Program-made: the position numbers and the translations under genes
Source: an uncultured Prevotellaceae bacterium
GTDB taxonomy: Bacteria > Bacteroidota > Bacteroidia > Bacteroidales > Bacteroidaceae
Length of the DNA: 32,479 bases
Direction of reading: 5' to 3'
Assembly (NCBI GenBank): GCA_937898415.1
Contig: CALDLA010000147.1
Coordinates: forward strand, 1 to 32,479
The notes under the pieces: model-generated
Seen by the model: the letters and a program-made list of their open reading frames with translations, nothing else
Database searches by the model: none
Told to the model about the DNA's origin: nothing
Shown: positions 22,892 to 30,742 of the stretch, one piece after another
How the letters are laid out: every line of letters begins with the position of its first letter
Numbering within the stretch: the first letter of the stretch is position 1

Positions 22892-23719
22892 TCAACTGAA
22901 AAAGACTATCTTATTTGCACGGTCAAGGGCATTTTTGTTGTTATCGCTCATGTAGTTATGAATGGCAGTCCATGAGCCGATTCTTTCAAACTCAGACTCA
23001 TATTCTTTCTGTGTCGGCAACCTCGTAATATAGTTCTCTTGTAAGGCACGTAGAATGACACAACCAACATCTGCACCGCTTCGACCATCAATAAGCACAT
23101 GAAGACGTTTCAGAAGTCTTTCCTTATCATCGTATTGGATAATATCTGAGAAAGTTTGCGATTTTTTATTCTTTGCAACTGTGATAGTTTCTATTTCTGA
23201 TTCTTCAGAATCGCTTTCATCAAATACAAGGTCGTAAGTATCTGCCAACGACTGTACTTCACGTATGAGATAGTCGAACTTGTCACGCAGGCAAACAGCA
23301 ATCAACCAGACAAACATTTTGATATCCTTACAACTCGTCATGTACTGTTCCCATCCTCCTATTTTCATCCAGTCTTTCGGGGCTTTGACATTCCAGTCCG
23401 ATGCACCGAATAGAAGAGGCAAACAATTACACCTTTTGGCAATCTTTCCAAAAAACACTTTGAAGATAAGTTTGTTATTGTCGTAGTCACCAGTCAAATG
23501 ACTCTCTATTTCATTCACAACACTATCTGTGTTGAGGCTCATGCAAAGGTCGTATGCAAACTTTACATCGTTCTTATCCAGTCGTTTCGGTCTTTTACGA
23601 TCCAATGGAGTTTCTTCACCCTTATTGTTGACGATACAGAGATTGCCACAATACTTTATAGCAAGCATCGTCAACTCAAAAGATGAATCTATCAGCCGTT
23701 GCGTATTATCCCATTTCAT
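22892..23719 (-). CDS. Protein of unknown function next to the integrase (275 residues)
   Basis: Not firmly recognised; proteins of this sort lie beside integrases in other Bacteroidetes elements. It is mostly helical. Landmarks are FGKIAKRCNCLPLLFGASDW, KMFVWLIAVCLRDKFDYL, an acidic linker (FDESDSEESEIE) and DGRSGADVGCVILRALQENY. The last resembles a small helical domain that could bind another protein. It starts 11 bases after the integrase stop and shares its terminator, so the two form an operon. A role in integrase control is plausible from position. Confidence 0.7.
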   Translation of the reverse strand: MKWDNTQRLIDSSFELTMLAIKYCGNLCIVNNKGEETPLDRKRPKRLDKNDVKFAYDLCMSLNTDSVVNEIESHLTGDYDNNKLIFKVFFGKIAKRCNCLPLLFGASDWNVKAPKDWMKIGGWEQYMTSCKDIKMFVWLIAVCLRDKFDYLIREVQSLADTYDLVFDESDSEESEIETITVAKNKKSQTFSDIIQYDDKERLLKRLHVLIDGRSGADVGCVILRALQENYITRLPTQKEYESEFERIGSWTAIHNYMSDNNKNALDRANKIVFFS

Positions 23720-23730
23720 AGCAAGCCCTC

Positions 23731-25251
23731 CTATAATAGATTGATTACGTTGAAGAGAGTTTCGTCTTCGATATTCCTATACCGTTTGAAAGCCTTTGAT
23801 CCTTCGACGTGACCGCTCATTTTACCGATAATATTGGGGTCAGAAACTTTGAAGTAGGCATTGCCGACAAAGGTACGACGTGCCAAGTGAGAGGATGCAA
23901 TTTCGTTCAAAGGCTTAAATTCCGGCTCGCCTGTCTTTGGATTTCTTATCTCGACCTTGCGCGTTATCCCTGCCATACCGAATATGACTTTGATAGCATC
24001 ATTGTAACGCTGGCCAGTGATGCAGGGGAACAAACGGCCTTGGGTGTCAACTCCACGATATTTCTCAATCAGTTCCAGTGCTTTCGGATGCAATGGTACG
24101 CGGGCTTGGAATGGTGTACTACCCTCGTCTTTGGTCTTATGAGGCGTATATACCAGAATGCCATCGTGAATGTTGTTGTAGTTGAGTTTCAGCAAGTCAC
24201 CGACACGGCATCCTATCAAACACTGGAATACAAAAATGTCACGTTGTTCAAGTAATGTCTTTATCGGCATCCTCGCTGGTTTCTTCTCTTCTTTGCTCAT
24301 GGTTTCCCATTTGGCTTCGAGGTCGGCATCAGCAATGATATTTCTCTCGTCAATGGTTATGTAATACGGAGTGCCTACCTTTTCCACTCCGACCTTAACA
24401 CCCTCAAATGGTCGGTTGGTAGTGTAACCTCTTTCATAGAAATAGGTAAAGAGCGACTTCAGACGTGTACGCATCTTGATAACGGTGTTCTCACCTCTGA
24501 CTTCAATTTTGCTTCGACCAGGCTTAACGCTATTGGGATAGGCTTTCAGGAGTTTGGCAAAGAGTTTCTTGTGATCTTCTGCCAATGTGCTTTCGTTACG
24601 CAGATAGTCGGAAAAGTCTTCGATGTCTTCTCTGGTAACGTGGTTGATGTCGAAAGAGAAATACTTTCTGTTGCTGTCTGTAGCCCGAACAAATCCCTCA
24701 TAGCGGGAAATGGCACGTAGTAGAACGTGATAGACTCTGGCATGAGATTCTGCCAAACCTTTCTTCACGATGTACTCATTAGCCATTTCATAGAATGTCC
24801 GTTCTGTCTTGTTGCATACTTCTGGGTGGTTGAAGTTCTCAATGATATTCTTCAGCCAGTCACCGCATACCTCTGTCTTAGGTGCTTTCTCGTAAAACTC
24901 AATGATAACCTTCATCAAGTTCTCAATTCGCGTCGCCTGTTGCTTATGCCATTTTACTTCTGGAGTTTCCAGTCTGTGATTACTCACACAGATCACACCT
25001 CTATCAAGCAGGAAGTAACCTTTGCTTTCCGCTTTCTTCCTTGTGATGGTGATCAACTTCGGTGGAACGCTAATGTTGAAGTCTTCGGTCTTCTTGCGGT
25101 CAATGTACCACTCGAAGAAATCAGAGGAAATAAACACATCAGTCTTTGCATAGAGGTTGAAATGCTTACCTTCGTGGAATCTGATAAGAACCTCCTGCCT
25201 ACCAGTTTCTTTTTGGACTTTGGTAGAAAGTCTCAACTCGATTTTTGCCAT
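23731..25251 (-). CDS. int: Integrase, tyrosine recombinase (506 residues)
   Basis: It catalyses insertion into, and with a helper excision from, the tRNA-Gln site. The N-terminal ~90 residues (LRLSTKVQKETGRQEVLIRF) are the arm-type DNA-binding domain of Bacteroidetes integrases. A SAM-like core-binding domain follows (YEMANEYIVKKGLAESH ... EDIEDFSDYLRN), then the catalytic domain. Visible catalytic residues are Arg349 in GCRVGDL, the Lys in TPHKTKDEG, His455 and Arg458 in SHLARRTF, His480 in MSGHVEG and Tyr491 in FKRYRNIED. The start MAKIELRL was chosen because the upstream codons overlap the promoter leader. It lies 212 bases from attR, the usual position for an element's integrase. Confidence 0.95.
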   Translation of the reverse strand: MAKIELRLSTKVQKETGRQEVLIRFHEGKHFNLYAKTDVFISSDFFEWYIDRKKTEDFNISVPPKLITITRKKAESKGYFLLDRGVICVSNHRLETPEVKWHKQQATRIENLMKVIIEFYEKAPKTEVCGDWLKNIIENFNHPEVCNKTERTFYEMANEYIVKKGLAESHARVYHVLLRAISRYEGFVRATDSNRKYFSFDINHVTREDIEDFSDYLRNESTLAEDHKKLFAKLLKAYPNSVKPGRSKIEVRGENTVIKMRTRLKSLFTYFYERGYTTNRPFEGVKVGVEKVGTPYYITIDERNIIADADLEAKWETMSKEEKKPARMPIKTLLEQRDIFVFQCLIGCRVGDLLKLNYNNIHDGILVYTPHKTKDEGSTPFQARVPLHPKALELIEKYRGVDTQGRLFPCITGQRYNDAIKVIFGMAGITRKVEIRNPKTGEPEFKPLNEIASSHLARRTFVGNAYFKVSDPNIIGKMSGHVEGSKAFKRYRNIEDETLFNVINLL

Positions 25252-25278
25252 AATGTTTACTTTTATAAGAACGTGCTG

Positions 25279-25313
25279 CAAAGGTACAAAAAACGACGCG
25301 AAAAACCTCCAAA
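25279..25313 (-). promoter_or_regulatory. Integrase promoter
   Basis: TACCTTTG (25279-25286) is an exact -7 box on the minus strand. The nearest TTTG (25310-25313) lies 23 bases away. Arm-type motifs cover and flank the spacer, so bound integrase would probably repress its own promoter. Confidence 0.65.
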
Positions 25314-25335
25314 AATTCGCGTCTTTTTCGCGTCG
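25294..25335. promoter_or_regulatory. Candidate integrase arm-type sites, right end
   Basis: CGACGCGAAAAA (25294-25305) and TTTTTCGCGTCG (25324-25335) form a perfect 12-bp inverted repeat, with a further TTCGCGTC at 25316-25323. The same 12-mer lies at 109-120 at the other end. Confidence 0.55.
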
Positions 25336-25462
25336 AACATCAAATTTAACGAGTTTTAATCAAAACCAATGCAATAATACGATATAGCGAAACGTTAGTA
25401 AACAAAGGTGATTCGGCACTTTTGTTGGAACTCGTTCTTTTTCAAAATCACAATGAATTAGA

Positions 25463-25478
25463 CGAGTACCCCAACAAA
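25463..25478 (+). repeat. attR, right copy of 16-bp attachment repeat
   Basis: Exact copy of the tRNA-Gln 3' end segment seen at 42-57. No tRNA body precedes it here. It marks the right limit of the element, giving a length of about 25.4 kb. Confidence 0.88.
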
Positions 25479-25479
25479 G

Positions 25480-25526
25480 AAAACCGCTAAGTCGCTGGTA
25501 GTCAGTGCTTAGCGGTTTTCTTATTT
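25480..25526. terminator. Bidirectional terminator, originally behind tRNA-Gln
   Basis: AAAACCGCTAAG and CTTAGCGGTTTT are complementary across a 16-base loop, with T-runs on both strands. Before the insertion it would have ended the tRNA transcript from the left; it still ends the tsaE operon from the right. Confidence 0.85.
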
Positions 25527-25531
25527 TTTGT

Positions 25532-25960
25532 CTATTCCATACTGACGAGCCGTGAACCGTCGGGCTGCTGGGTGATGGTGACGCGGACAGTGTCGTCGGG
25601 CAGCAGTTCCTCAATCAGTTCGGGCCACTCGATGAAGCAGAGGGAGCCGGAGTAGAAGTAGTCCTCGTAGCCCATGTCGTAAGCCTCCTCCAGGCGCTTG
25701 ACGCGGTAGAAGTCGAAGTGGTAGATGTTCGAGGAAGGAGGAAGGAGGGGGGAGGAGGGCGTGTACTCGTTGACGATGGCGAAGGTGGGCGAGGTGATGA
25801 CATCCTCGACGCCCAGGGCCTCGCAGATGGCCTTGATGAAGGTGGTCTTGCCGGCACCCATGTGGCCGTAGAAGGCGAAGATGCGGCGATTACCGATGGC
25901 ATTGACAAACTGGCGGGCGGCCTCGCCGAGGTGCGCGGTATCCTGAATAGTGATGTTCAT
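25532..25960 (-). CDS. tsaE: tRNA threonylcarbamoyladenosine biosynthesis ATPase TsaE (142 residues)
   Basis: TsaE is the ATPase that drives the TsaB-TsaD complex making t6A37 in ANN-reading tRNAs. The Walker A motif GHMGAGKTT is at 32-40. SPTFAIVNEY follows, then HFDFYR with the conserved acidic residue and FIEWPELI. The length fits the family. Residues 67-78 (TPSSPLLPPSSN), between NEY and IYHFDFYR, look like an insertion encoded by a CT-rich simple repeat. The start codon overlaps the porX stop (ATGA), so it is the last gene of the chain. Confidence 0.95.
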   Translation of the reverse strand: MNITIQDTAHLGEAARQFVNAIGNRRIFAFYGHMGAGKTTFIKAICEALGVEDVITSPTFAIVNEYTPSSPLLPPSSNIYHFDFYRVKRLEEAYDMGYEDYFYSGSLCFIEWPELIEELLPDDTVRVTITQQPDGSRLVSME

Positions 25961-27510
25961 CTTTTCTTTCCTTTAAGTGTGACGATAGGTATCATCATCT
26001 CCTCCAGCGAGATGCCTCCGTGCTGGAAGGTGTCGCGGTAGTAGGAGACGTAGTAGTTGTAATTATTGGGATAGGCGAAGAACAGGTCGCTGGTGGCGAA
26101 GACGTAGCTGGTGGATAGGTTGGGGGAGGGCAGTTGTGCCTTCTGCGGTTCGCGGATGACGAAGAGGTCCTTGGAGCCTTCGTAGTTCAGGTTCTTGCCT
26201 AACTTGTAACGCAGGTTGGTGTTGGTATTGCGGTCACCCACAATCTTGACTGGCCGCGTGCAGCGGATGGAACCGTGGTCGGTGGTGACGATGACGCGGT
26301 AGTCGGTCTGTGCCAGCTGGCGGAAGAAGTCGCTGGTGACGGAGTGTCGCAGCCAGGAGAGGGTGATGGAGCGGTAGGCCGACTCGTTGTTGGCCAGTTC
26401 GCGCACCATGCGGCTCTCAGTGCGGGCGTGACTAAGCATGTCGATGAAGTTGAAGACGACGACGTTCAGGTCGTTCTTCTCTAACTGCTTGAACTGCTGC
26501 ATGAAGCGTTCGGCGTCTTGCGACGTGTTCACCTTGTGGTACGAGAAGGTGTTGCGGCGGCGGTAGCGGTCGAGCTGCGTCTGGATGAGCGGTGCCTCGT
26601 TCAGGTTCTTGCCCTCCTCCTCGTCCTCATCGACCCACAGGTCGGGAAACATTTCGGCTATCTTGTTGGGCATGAGTCCTGAGAAGATGGCGTTGCGGGC
26701 GTACTGGGTGGCGGTGGGCAGGATGCTGCAGTAGAGGTCTTCGTCGATGTCGAAGAGGTCGCCTATCTCCTGTGCCAGCATGCGCCACTGGTCGTAGCGG
26801 AAGTTGTCCATGACGACTAGGAACACCTTCTCGCCGTTGTTCAGCAGTGGGAACACCTTCTCCTTGAAGACGCGGTGTGACATGAGCGGTGCCTCGTCAC
26901 TGCCTCCAATCCAGTCCATGTAGTTCTTCTTGATAAACTTCGCAAAGCCCAGGTTGGCCTCCTCCTTCTGCATCTGCAGCATGTCGGTCATGTTACTGTC
27001 CGTAGCGCTCAGCTGCAGTTCCCAGTGTACCAGATGGCGATACACCTCCGTCCAGTCCTGCCACGAGCGGCAGTCCATGATCTGCATGGCTATCTGCTGG
27101 AAGTTCTGTTGGTACTGGCTCTGCGTCACCTCCGTCTCTATCTCGCGGCGATGGATGTTCTTCTTCAGCGTCAGCAGTATCTGGTTGGGGTTCACGGGCT
27201 TGATGAGGTAGTCGGCTATCTTCTGGCCGATGGCTTGCTCCATGATGTTCTCCTCCTCGCTCTTGGTCACCATCACCACTGGCAGTGCCGGCTGCAGCTG
27301 CTTGATGCGCTGCAGGGTCTCCAGTCCGCTGAGTCCAGGCATCTGCTCGTCAAGCAGTACCAGGTCGAACGACCTTGATGCACACTGGTCGATGGCGTCA
27401 GTTCCATTCGAGACGGTCACCACCTCATAGCCTTTTTTCTCGAGGAACAGCAGGTGAGCCTTCAGCTGTTCAATCTCGTCGTCTACCCAAAGCAATACTC
27501 CGTTTGTCAT
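25957..27510 (-). CDS. porX: PorX, response regulator with PglZ-type domain (517 residues)
   Basis: PorX controls and interacts with the type IX secretion system of Bacteroidetes, downstream of the kinase PorY. Residues 1-120 are a receiver domain with the acidic pair DDE (10-12), phospho-acceptor Asp54 (LVLLDEQMPG), Thr in MVTK and Lys in LIKPV. A helical linker follows, then an alkaline-phosphatase-like PglZ domain with VVMDNFRYDQWRML, SILPTATQYARNAIFSGLMP, NFIDMLSHARTE and TTDHGSIR, which carry the metal-binding Asp/His residues. The full architecture and length match PorX. It follows the secretion lipoprotein gene directly. Confidence 0.95.
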   Translation of the reverse strand: MTNGVLLWVDDEIEQLKAHLLFLEKKGYEVVTVSNGTDAIDQCASRSFDLVLLDEQMPGLSGLETLQRIKQLQPALPVVMVTKSEEENIMEQAIGQKIADYLIKPVNPNQILLTLKKNIHRREIETEVTQSQYQQNFQQIAMQIMDCRSWQDWTEVYRHLVHWELQLSATDSNMTDMLQMQKEEANLGFAKFIKKNYMDWIGGSDEAPLMSHRVFKEKVFPLLNNGEKVFLVVMDNFRYDQWRMLAQEIGDLFDIDEDLYCSILPTATQYARNAIFSGLMPNKIAEMFPDLWVDEDEEEGKNLNEAPLIQTQLDRYRRRNTFSYHKVNTSQDAERFMQQFKQLEKNDLNVVVFNFIDMLSHARTESRMVRELANNESAYRSITLSWLRHSVTSDFFRQLAQTDYRVIVTTDHGSIRCTRPVKIVGDRNTNTNLRYKLGKNLNYEGSKDLFVIREPQKAQLPSPNLSTSYVFATSDLFFAYPNNYNYYVSYYRDTFQHGGISLEEMMIPIVTLKGKKR

Positions 27511-27519
27511 ATCTTAGCG

Positions 27520-30453
27520 TTAGAAAAAGTCAAGGTCAAAGTCATCCAGGTCGTCAGCGCCCTCATCCTCCTCGCCGCCGCTGTCGTCCATATCCTCCAG
27601 CGTGTCGTCGTCGTCAGGCTGGCCTGTCGTCTCAGGGATGTTCAGCAGCTGCTCATCGCTGACAATCAGGGGGATGAACGTCTGCTGATAGAACTCCTCG
27701 TAGTCGTTGTAGCTGACGCGGGTGCCTAACAGCGGCAGGTTCTGACGGCTAATGATGATAATGTGGCAGTGCCTGAGCAACTGTGCCAGCTCGGCCGACG
27801 TGTGCAGCTTGCGGGCGTACTGCAGGGCTTCGTCATAGCTGAGGAAACCGCTGACGAGCATACGGTGTAGCTCTCCTTCCTGCTCTATCTGCAGGTCGAA
27901 GTTACGCACCATGAAGTTGGTGAAGTTGTAGCGGGCCATCTCGAAGAGCAGTTGGTTCTCGTTGAGCGAGTCGGGCTCGTAGGCCAGGATGTAAAGGAAC
28001 TCCGTGTTGCGCTCCGTGCTCAGCGTGTCAGTGGCGGCAGAGTCGGTGACGGCCTGCGTGATGTCGCGGCGTGACCAGATGTCACCCAGGTCGAACTTGC
28101 CGCCGTGCAGCCGCCGGCCTTCTTGTACGCCTTTCACAATCATGCCCGCCATCTCGCTGACTTCGCTCGTGGGATATTTCTCCACCACCTGCTTCATCAG
28201 TTCGACGCAGCCCTGACCGTCGCCCTCGTTAAGTTTGCTCAGTCCACTGATAAAGAGGAACTTGGGCTGGTTGGCTCCTAGCGGGAACCGCTCGGTGGCA
28301 AGCTGGGCGTTGGCCTGTGCCTCCTGGAAGCGGTTGTCCTTGAAGGCATCGTAGGTAGCGGCGTAGAGCGAGTCCTCGATGTGGATGCCGAAGCGGGCGT
28401 TCTCGACGAAGTAAGGGTCTGACAGCAGGATGGTCCACTGGCTCTCGGGATAGTCGGCCTTCAACCGGTCGAGGCAGGAGTCGGCTTGCTGCTGGTTGCC
28501 CTGTTGCGAGTATAATAAGAATAGGTGGTAGTAGGCTTCGTCCAGTTGCGCGAAGTCGCCGTATTGGTTGATCAGCCGCAGAAGGTGCTTCTTGCTCAGC
28601 GGCAGGTTGGCCAGCTTGTCCTTGAAGATGATGCCGGCGTGGAACAGTCCGTCCTTGATGACCTCGTCAGAGGCGGCCTTGGCTTCCTCGCTGAAGGGAA
28701 TCTGGGCCAGGTAATACTCGCGGCGGTGGGGATCGTTCTGGGCGCTGTCGGCCTCGGCTGTCTGCTTGCCGCCGATGCTGTCAGCCAGCTCCGTGCCGCC
28801 GCCGAGGCCGGCCATTGCGGTGCTGTCGCCCTCAGCCGTTTGCGTCGTCTCAGTCTCGCTTGCCAGGTTGACCACCGTCTGGTTCATGCGTCGCCAGTTG
28901 TCCACGTTCTGACGTGTACCCCACTGGCGTTGGAAAGTCTGCTTACCCTGATTGACGGCCGTCGGGTTGTAGAAGTACCACTGTCCGTTGCCTGGCGTGA
29001 TGGCTCCCGTCGTAGGGCGGGCCTGGGTGTTGTTGGTACGGTTGCCAACTGCCCCGCGTTGCTGTAGGGTCTTCTCTACTTCTGCCTCCAAGGCTTTGTC
29101 GCGCTCCTCCTTCTCCTTCTTCTTCAGGGCGTCTATCACGCGGTCGATAGCCTCGAAGCGTTCCTTCTCAGGCATGTTGGCCAGCTGCTGTAGCGAGTCC
29201 TGCAGGTGGATGGCCTCCGTATAGGGCACCAGCTCGTCGAGCATCTTCGAGCGGTTCGACAGTTCCTCGTAGTCAGGACGTTCCTTGTCTAATAGTCCGA
29301 TGGCCGAGCCGTAACAGCGCTGGGCGTCGCCATATTTCTCTAACTCCCAGTACAGGTCGCCCAGCTTCAGCAGTAGCACGCCCTTCTCAATGCCGCTGCG
29401 CGTGGCCTTCTCGTTGCCCGTCTCGTAGGCACCGATGGCCTGGAGGGTGTCGCCCTGCAGCAGGTAGATGTTGCCGATGGCATAGTACACCTGGTCCAGA
29501 TAGTCCTTGTTGTTGTCGTTGCGGGCCATGCGGCGCAGGCGGCTGATCATGCCGCGCCCGTTGGTAGCGGCCATCACCTCCGTCTGGGCAATGCGGGCGT
29601 TGAACTCCAGCTCGTAGGGTGGCGACAGACGGGTAACGTGGCTATAGGCCTTGTATGCCTCTTCACGTCTGTCCAGGGTGGTCAGTATCTGTCCCATCAA
29701 GAACCATTCACGGGCTTTCTGTGTCTTGCGGTGCTCGTGCTTGATGACCTTGCGCAGGTAAGGGACGGCCCGTTCCAGTTCCCCGTTCCTGATGTAATAG
29801 TCGGCATAGGTGTAGTCCCAGTCCTTCGCGGCACGGTAGTGGATGGAGTCTCGGCTCATGTTGCGGATGACATCCTCGGCGTCATACAGCCAGTTCAGCT
29901 CCGTGTAGCACTTGGCCAGCCAGGCACGCGCAATGGCGTTCTGCATGGGCTGCGTCTGGTACAGCCGACCCATGTAGGCAAAGGTGGCGGCGGCCTCGTC
30001 GAAGGCACCTTTCTGGAACTGGGCCTTGCCTAACAGCAGCCAGGCTTTCCAGATGAAGGGATTGTACTCCTTGCGCCCCAGCCACTCGCGGTCCTTAGCC
30101 GTCTTACGGCCTGACTTGTTCCACTCGGGCTTCGTCTTGATGCTGTGCAGCTTGATAGTTTTTTCTGCTTTCTCGATGGCGCGGTCAAACTGTCCGCTGC
30201 CCAGGCTGACGCTCTTCTTGTTGCCCACGGTGTAGAGGGGCAGCAGTTCCGTGTAGTCGTCCTTGTTGCCCTTCTCCTTCTCCAACGAACCGTCAATGAA
30301 GGCCTGTGAACCATTATAATAGGTATTATAGCGCGCGGTGAACGAATGCCACATCCTGGTCTGCGAAGTATTCTTCTTCGTAGAGCATCCGGCCAGCAGG
30401 AGCAACAATAGCATCACTGTGGGCCAGCCCAGTATGTTTTTCCTAACTATCAC
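27520..30453 (-). CDS. sprE: SprE/PorW-type lipoprotein of type IX secretion (977 residues)
   Basis: A TPR-rich outer-membrane-associated lipoprotein needed for type IX secretion and, in gliders, motility. The signal peptide ends in the lipobox LAGC, with Cys23 as the lipidated residue. The conserved start after it (RMWHSFTARYNTYYNGSQAF) is typical of the family. TPR-like helices run through roughly 120-430 and 600-770. A low-complexity middle (~470-590) separates them. The end is very acidic. The reading frame opens with GTG, overlapping the end of the small gene upstream by 11 bases; the next in-frame ATG would delete the positively charged start of the signal peptide, so GTG is preferred. 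Confidence 0.85.
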   Translation of the reverse strand: MIVRKNILGWPTVMLLLLLLAGCSTKKNTSQTRMWHSFTARYNTYYNGSQAFIDGSLEKEKGNKDDYTELLPLYTVGNKKSVSLGSGQFDRAIEKAEKTIKLHSIKTKPEWNKSGRKTAKDREWLGRKEYNPFIWKAWLLLGKAQFQKGAFDEAAATFAYMGRLYQTQPMQNAIARAWLAKCYTELNWLYDAEDVIRNMSRDSIHYRAAKDWDYTYADYYIRNGELERAVPYLRKVIKHEHRKTQKAREWFLMGQILTTLDRREEAYKAYSHVTRLSPPYELEFNARIAQTEVMAATNGRGMISRLRRMARNDNNKDYLDQVYYAIGNIYLLQGDTLQAIGAYETGNEKATRSGIEKGVLLLKLGDLYWELEKYGDAQRCYGSAIGLLDKERPDYEELSNRSKMLDELVPYTEAIHLQDSLQQLANMPEKERFEAIDRVIDALKKKEKEERDKALEAEVEKTLQQRGAVGNRTNNTQARPTTGAITPGNGQWYFYNPTAVNQGKQTFQRQWGTRQNVDNWRRMNQTVVNLASETETTQTAEGDSTAMAGLGGGTELADSIGGKQTAEADSAQNDPHRREYYLAQIPFSEEAKAASDEVIKDGLFHAGIIFKDKLANLPLSKKHLLRLINQYGDFAQLDEAYYHLFLLYSQQGNQQQADSCLDRLKADYPESQWTILLSDPYFVENARFGIHIEDSLYAATYDAFKDNRFQEAQANAQLATERFPLGANQPKFLFISGLSKLNEGDGQGCVELMKQVVEKYPTSEVSEMAGMIVKGVQEGRRLHGGKFDLGDIWSRRDITQAVTDSAATDTLSTERNTEFLYILAYEPDSLNENQLLFEMARYNFTNFMVRNFDLQIEQEGELHRMLVSGFLSYDEALQYARKLHTSAELAQLLRHCHIIIISRQNLPLLGTRVSYNDYEEFYQQTFIPLIVSDEQLLNIPETTGQPDDDDTLEDMDDSGGEEDEGADDLDDFDLDFF

Positions 30454-30637
30454 TCTTCACCTTCTTGCATTGCTGCATCAGTTCATGAATCTTGCAGTTG
30501 CCCTCGTCGGCTTCCGTGCAGGTCGAGCAGTCGTGCCCCGTCTCGATGGTGTCTTTCCCCTTATCGAAGAAATTGGCAACGGCAGCAACGAGGCCCAGCA
30601 CGACGAGTGCCACTATACAGACAACGGCAAAATTCAT
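30443..30637 (-). CDS. Small membrane protein with Cys-rich tail (64 residues)
   Basis: Residues 1-23 (MNFAVVCIVALVVLGLVAAV and on) form a membrane anchor. The tail carries HDCSTC, NCKIHE and MQQC, which could bind a metal or form disulphides, similar in outline to FeoB-associated Cys-rich proteins. The last residues (KVKSDS) are encoded by a GTGAAGAGTGA unit of the local simple repeat. It precedes the secretion lipoprotein with an 11-base overlap. Confidence 0.7.
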   Translation of the reverse strand: MNFAVVCIVALVVLGLVAAVANFFDKGKDTIETGHDCSTCTEADEGNCKIHELMQQCKKVKSDS

Positions 30638-30654
30638 TTTTTATTATTTATCCC

Positions 30655-30742
30655 CCTTCACTTCTTCACTTTTCACTATCCACCATCCACTCTTCACTCT
30701 TCACCCTTCACTCTTCACTTCTCACTCTTCACTTCTCACTTC
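30655..30742 (-). repeat. GTGAAGAGTGA-type degenerate simple repeat
   Basis: On the minus strand GTGAAGAGTGA, GTGAGAA and GTGGATGGTGGA units follow one another for about 90 bases. The array starts inside aroA, whose last residues (EVRSEE) and stop are encoded by repeat units. It ends about 17 bases before the next start codon. Confidence 0.8.

Noticed and set aside
25615..30314. Long shadow frames in the GC-rich chromosomal part
   Set aside because: Pro/Ser/Arg-rich or Val/Gly-rich mirror frames of tsaE, porX and the secretion lipoprotein, as expected in GC-rich genes.
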